Shown here: one piece after another, positions 60,492-64,000 of the stretch
Layout: the number at the start of each line of letters is the position of its first letter
Numbering within the stretch: position 1 is the first letter of the stretch
Source of the DNA: Liolophura sinensis
Taxonomy: Eukaryota > Mollusca > Polyplacophora > Chitonida > Chitonidae
Assembly: GCF_032854445.1 (NCBI RefSeq)
Contig: NC_088301.1
Span: 53,989,187 to 54,053,186, forward strand
DNA length: 64,000 nt
Direction: 5' to 3'
Position numbers and translations under genes: made by a program
Notes under the pieces: model-generated
Database searches by the model: none
What the model saw: only the letters and a program-made list of their open reading frames with translations
Told to the model about the DNA's origin: nothing

Positions 60492-61187
60492 CTACTTAGA
60501 ATCAGGTGTAATTCCATGACGTTTCCATCCATGTACAAATTCAGCATCTGGAGGGCACACTGCTTGAAAGCAAGTGCTTTCCAGGCCATTTTTTAAATAT
60601 TTATGAATGTACACCATGTCATCTGGGATGAAATAGTTTCTGTAATGGCTACCTGCAACTAGCAGGTGCTTCAGTTTTGGCAGCAGTGAACAGTCCAATT
60701 CTGAGAGGTTATTCCCAAGAAGGTACTTTCCCTTGTGCTTCGGGCTTGCCAGGAAGGTCTCCAGCTTTCTCAGTTCAGCTGTCAATGCCTCTTTCAGCTG
60801 TGCTGTTTGAGAAGGGTCACTGTTCTTCAAAAGAGACACAAGCTTTCCAAAAATACCAGCTATAGCTTCAACAGCTTGCCCTTCATACCCATGTTGGGTG
60901 TCTACTAATGGAAATGTGTCATTAATATACTTGGTTATCTCCCCTGAATCCGAGATTACGTTGCCGTTCTCTTTGTCAACAAGAACAGGAGTGGTCCCTG
61001 CAGGATTAAGCTTCAAAAATTCGGGAGGTTTGTTCTGAAAATCAACTGGGATGACTTTAAACACACTGGGCCAGTCTTCGACTTTGAGATTCGAGTACAT
61101 CAAAGTTCTAAGACTGAAGGGACAGTCACCTATGGCCTTTCCACTGCTGTCAGCCTTCACATAAAGTTCAAATTGTGAGGAACCCAT
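60492..61187 (-). CDS. CLIC-like protein, single coding exon
   Basis: The frame encodes 231 residues with the chloride intracellular channel/GST-omega fold. The N-terminal thioredoxin-like half has ELYVKADSSGKAIGDCPFSL, where Cys22-Pro-Phe-Ser is the glutaredoxin-type site conserved in CLICs. It continues LNPAGTTPVLVD (cis-proline region) and DSGEITKYI. The C-terminal helical half has LLGNNLSELDCSLLPKLKHL, the CLIC signature, and ends about 27 residues after CFQAVCPPDAEF. CLICs are soluble GSH-dependent oxidoreductase-like proteins that can associate with membranes and the actin cortex. The segment after the active site is less hydrophobic than the putative transmembrane helix of vertebrate CLIC1. 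ATG at 61187 fits the family N-terminus; the frame stays open further upstream and a plausible acceptor lies at 61216-61220. CLIC genes in animals usually have several coding introns, as I recall; none is seen here. Confidence 0.88.
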   Translation of the reverse strand: MGSSQFELYVKADSSGKAIGDCPFSLRTLMYSNLKVEDWPSVFKVIPVDFQNKPPEFLKLNPAGTTPVLVDKENGNVISDSGEITKYINDTFPLVDTQHGYEGQAVEAIAGIFGKLVSLLKNSDPSQTAQLKEALTAELRKLETFLASPKHKGKYLLGNNLSELDCSLLPKLKHLLVAGSHYRNYFIPDDMVYIHKYLKNGLESTCFQAVCPPDAEFVHGWKRHGITPDSK

Positions 61188-61531
61188 CTTAAGATAACTT
61201 CTATTCCTCAGAAACCTACAAAAGACTAAGAAAGAATAAATATAAACTGAAGCAACATGACTATAACTACAGTAGTTCAATTAAAAAAACATTTAGATTT
61301 AAGGGTATACACCTTCTGTCTTCCACACCTTGACAAAAGTATGCCAACAAAGGCTGAGCTGTACTCGGTTGTATTATTATCGAGGTCATGTAGTCAGCTA
61401 CAGGTTTTCTTTACTCATACGCAGAGAAATTCTCTAGTGAAGTAGACACCAATAAAATACATAAATGCCTCAATAAAACACCAAGATGCCTGTCCCACAC
61501 ATAATCACTTTGATATACATGAAAGATATAT

Positions 61532-61578
61532 CCTAATATGCACAGTGTAGAACACCAATCAAATAAATAACATAAATA
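61532..61578 (+). mobile_element. SINE 3' tail fragment
   Basis: 'gcacagtgtagaacaccaat' then 'caaataaataa' is the tail of the SINE family alone, without the body. Confidence 0.5.
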
Positions 61579-62377
61579 TTTCCTAAGAAAATTATAACAC
61601 ATACCTAGCACATGAAGGCCACCTACAATAAAGTTTCCCAGAGTGAATGCTGATCTTGCAAACTATAGATAATGATATATCGCTAATTAATTTTGAAAAC
61701 TGGTACATTGTAACAAATACAAAGTACAGATTATCCATGGCAATTAATTAATTAAAGAGCAAATTTAGCCCAGAACTCTGACCTAACTTGGGCCTACATG
61801 TATGTATGAAGTGCCGCAGTTTCATGAAAGATGTTTCTTTGTAAATCTTGTGTGTTGTACATGTTAGCCAAGTATAAACATTTGGTGTGTATTATGTTTG
61901 CATTACAAAGTAAAGCGTATGCTAAATGTTAAGTGAATATTTATGTAGCTGTATAAATAAAGTATCTGTGCACCATATATAGTGCCTTATCCCATACCAT
62001 TATTAGCACAATTCCAGAGCTAATCTTAACCATCTGCTTGAATTATGCAAACCATTATGGGCTTATGTTTAAAGCATTGTGTAATCTTTGACTCGCGTGA
62101 GTGATGGGCACCTTGCTGCTCTGTCTTTGCCCGAAACTCTGAACAGTCAAATTAGACAGTACCTCAGATGAGTCAGTTTGACATTTGGTAGCCTGAGAGT
62201 GGCAAAGTGAATGACCACTTATAACCGAGACATGTCCAAGGCAGATCTAGTTGACCTATTGACCTCTAGCAAAATTTCAGACAAAACAAAATGACAAGTA
62301 AACGAATGATCTGTACACTAAATGCCAAAACTATTTCACTAGAGTAAATTATGACAATACTAAATCAAAGAGAAAAG

Positions 62378-62478
62378 ATTTATTTATTTGATTGGTGTTT
62401 TACGTTGTACTCAATAATATTTCACTTAGGCCTATACGAAGAGGGCCAGCATTATGGTTGGGAGGAAATCGCGCAGTC
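62378..62478 (-). mobile_element. SINE copy, inverted, 3' part
   Basis: 'tttatttatttgattggtgt', 'tttacgttgtactcaataat', 'atttcacttaggcctatacg' is the reverse complement of the SINE tail and lower body. It ends near 'gggaggaaatcgcgcag'. Confidence 0.65.
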
Positions 62479-63629
62479 AGAACCATTTATGTACGGTATA
62501 TAAATGAATGTAATATATGATAGCAATGGTAGGCCCATAAGAACTTAATAATTTGTAATTTGTGTATTATGCGCAATAATATTGTTAATATATCAAACCA
62601 AATAGATTTCACTAAACATGAGGTAAAATTATCAAAAGCCGTAACACCTCTCAAGAGCTTAGGGTCCATCAGTGCACATCCACGCTGGGACTGCTCCTCG
62701 CTGCGGCGGATCCACGCCGGGTCTGTTTGTCGCTAACATCAAACCAAAATACCTTCAAATCGCGCCTTTATTATTATTATTTTTTTATAATAAGCGTTCA
62801 TAATATAAAGTGTGACATACAGTTTTTGGTGTATTTAACGCTTATTTTATTTTATTTTTTGTAAGAATGCTATGGACTCCCCAAACAGGAGTTAAGCCAC
62901 AAGTGGGCATTTTTGAAAGATAATACAATCTTAGAAATACGATAAATTTAACCGTAGACTCAGAAATTATGGAAATATATAGCAGGCCTGCCTGCTGACG
63001 AGGCAGTTTACATACAGTAGGCCTGCTAACGGAGAATGAATATGGTTACTGCCAATGTTCCAACACAGGCGAAACACATACATTGCTTTTCTCCCACTTG
63101 TGCGAAAAGTTAAACCAGCTATGGCTAGTGTTCAGATCATAATTGCCACACATATTTCCGACATACTTATAGAGGGAGCTATAAATTTATTGTATAATTT
63201 TGTTTTCCGTGCTCAGTATATTTCCCTATAGCTGCTGAAATTTTGCATGCCGTTGCTTTTCTGTGTTTCGTTTCAGTCTGTTGATATCGATGACGTCATC
63301 TCCGAAAATGAAGAAAATAGAGGCGTTATTAAAAGATATAAAATACACCGCAAACATTTTTTTTTCCAAATTGTTTTTGGCATAACGTTTCCCCAAAATC
63401 TTCGTTTTGGAGTTATGTATCCTTTCACTATGTTAAAATGTTGCCATGCAATAATGCAGCATATAAAGGGCGGTGTTTCATTTGAATACATCTCTGCAAC
63501 AAGCTCAACATATCCTTAATTACTTGTAATTATTTTGATAGCTTAAAAATTGCGTTTTAAAATTATTCGGCATGTAGAACATCGGTTTTATATCCGTTTA
63601 TATTTGCTGTGATTTTGTCCAGCTCATGC

Positions 63630-63795
63630 TGGCTTCCTCTCTAGTCATATGTGGGAAGGTCTTCTAGCACCCTGCTGAAGGTCGTGAGTCTCCCCAGAGC
63701 TCTGCTCGGTTTCCTCCCACCACAATGTTGGCCGTTGTCGTATAAGTGAAATATTCTCGAGTACTGGCACCGCGTAAAACATCAATCAAGTAAAA
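63630..63795 (+). mobile_element. SINE copy with 3' tail
   Basis: 'cttcctctctagtcatatgt', 'gggaaggtcttctagcaccc', 'ctgctcggtttcctcccacc', 'ttggccgttgtcgtataagt', 'attctcgagtactggcaccg' then 'cgtaaaacatcaatcaagta' shows a long body and the standard tail. Confidence 0.7.
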
Positions 63796-64000
63796 ATATG
63801 CAATAAATTCAGTTTTATTATGTCTACGTAAATTTCCTCAAAATTTCCTCTACACTTAGTGAGTCACACACTATATGTGAGTAACGGAAAACTTATTTAT
63901 GACTTATGCATTGGCCATTGTGACACGATAATGACGCATCCCTGTTAAGTCGTATCTACGCATCCATGGAGTCTTGCACACATAGCATGTAAGGTGCAAC

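Larger units (their letters stand above)
61188..64000. other. Upstream flank of CLIC-like gene, no supported gene
   Basis: An acceptor-like 'cttttgtag' at 61216-61220 (minus strand) suggests a further 5' exon. The rest contains SINE fragments at 61532-61578, 62378-62478 and 63630-63795. The small frames near 63250-63520 show no family similarity. Confidence 0.55.

Overview
This is eukaryotic, AT-rich DNA from an invertebrate animal, most likely a mollusc or another lophotrochozoan. The evidence is spliced genes with GT-AG introns and animal-specific protein families. In addition, short interspersed repeats end in a tail close to 'gagtacggtgtaaaacaccaatcaaataaat', which I associate with molluscan genomes. 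That assignment is recall and inference; no database was searched. The window is gene-poor: four protein genes can be supported, and the rest is intron or intergenic DNA with repeats.

Layout. (1) 8712-23929, minus strand: a five-exon gene for a 555-residue protein with an ankyrin-like core and a long basic/serine-rich, probably disordered C-terminal region. All its introns are phase 0. One intron is about 9.2 kb and another about 3.6 kb. (2) 23930-37545: about 13.6 kb without a convincing gene, containing a tRNA-derived SINE and a 1.6-kb minisatellite at 31713-33310 with a 31-bp unit. (3) 37546-48135, minus strand: a five-exon RSBN1-family gene (JmjC-type, DPY-21-like histone demethylase family) for 1423 residues, with the metal-binding His-x-Asp and distal His visible. 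(4) 48372-55640, plus strand: an eight-exon SET/TAF-I beta gene (NAP-family histone chaperone, PP2A inhibitor) for 411 residues. (5) 60492-61187, minus strand: a CLIC-type (chloride intracellular channel, GST-fold) coding region in one exon.

RSBN1 and SET are head to head, with only 236 bp between their ATG codons, so they very probably share a bidirectional promoter. Both act on chromatin, one as a histone demethylase-family enzyme and the other as a histone-binding chaperone, so co-expression is plausible.

Non-coding structure includes the 31-bp minisatellite, which is open in all three minus-strand frames; an exact 53-bp tandem array at 12622-13028; an older degenerate array at 31190-31530; at least six copies of an unnamed dispersed repeat in both orientations; several SINE copies; two strong foldbacks (22599-22686 and 40838-40933); and a G-quadruplex-type motif in RSBN1 intron 1. 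I found no bacterial-type system, CRISPR array, convincing complete tRNA or rRNA gene, or intact transposase or reverse transcriptase.
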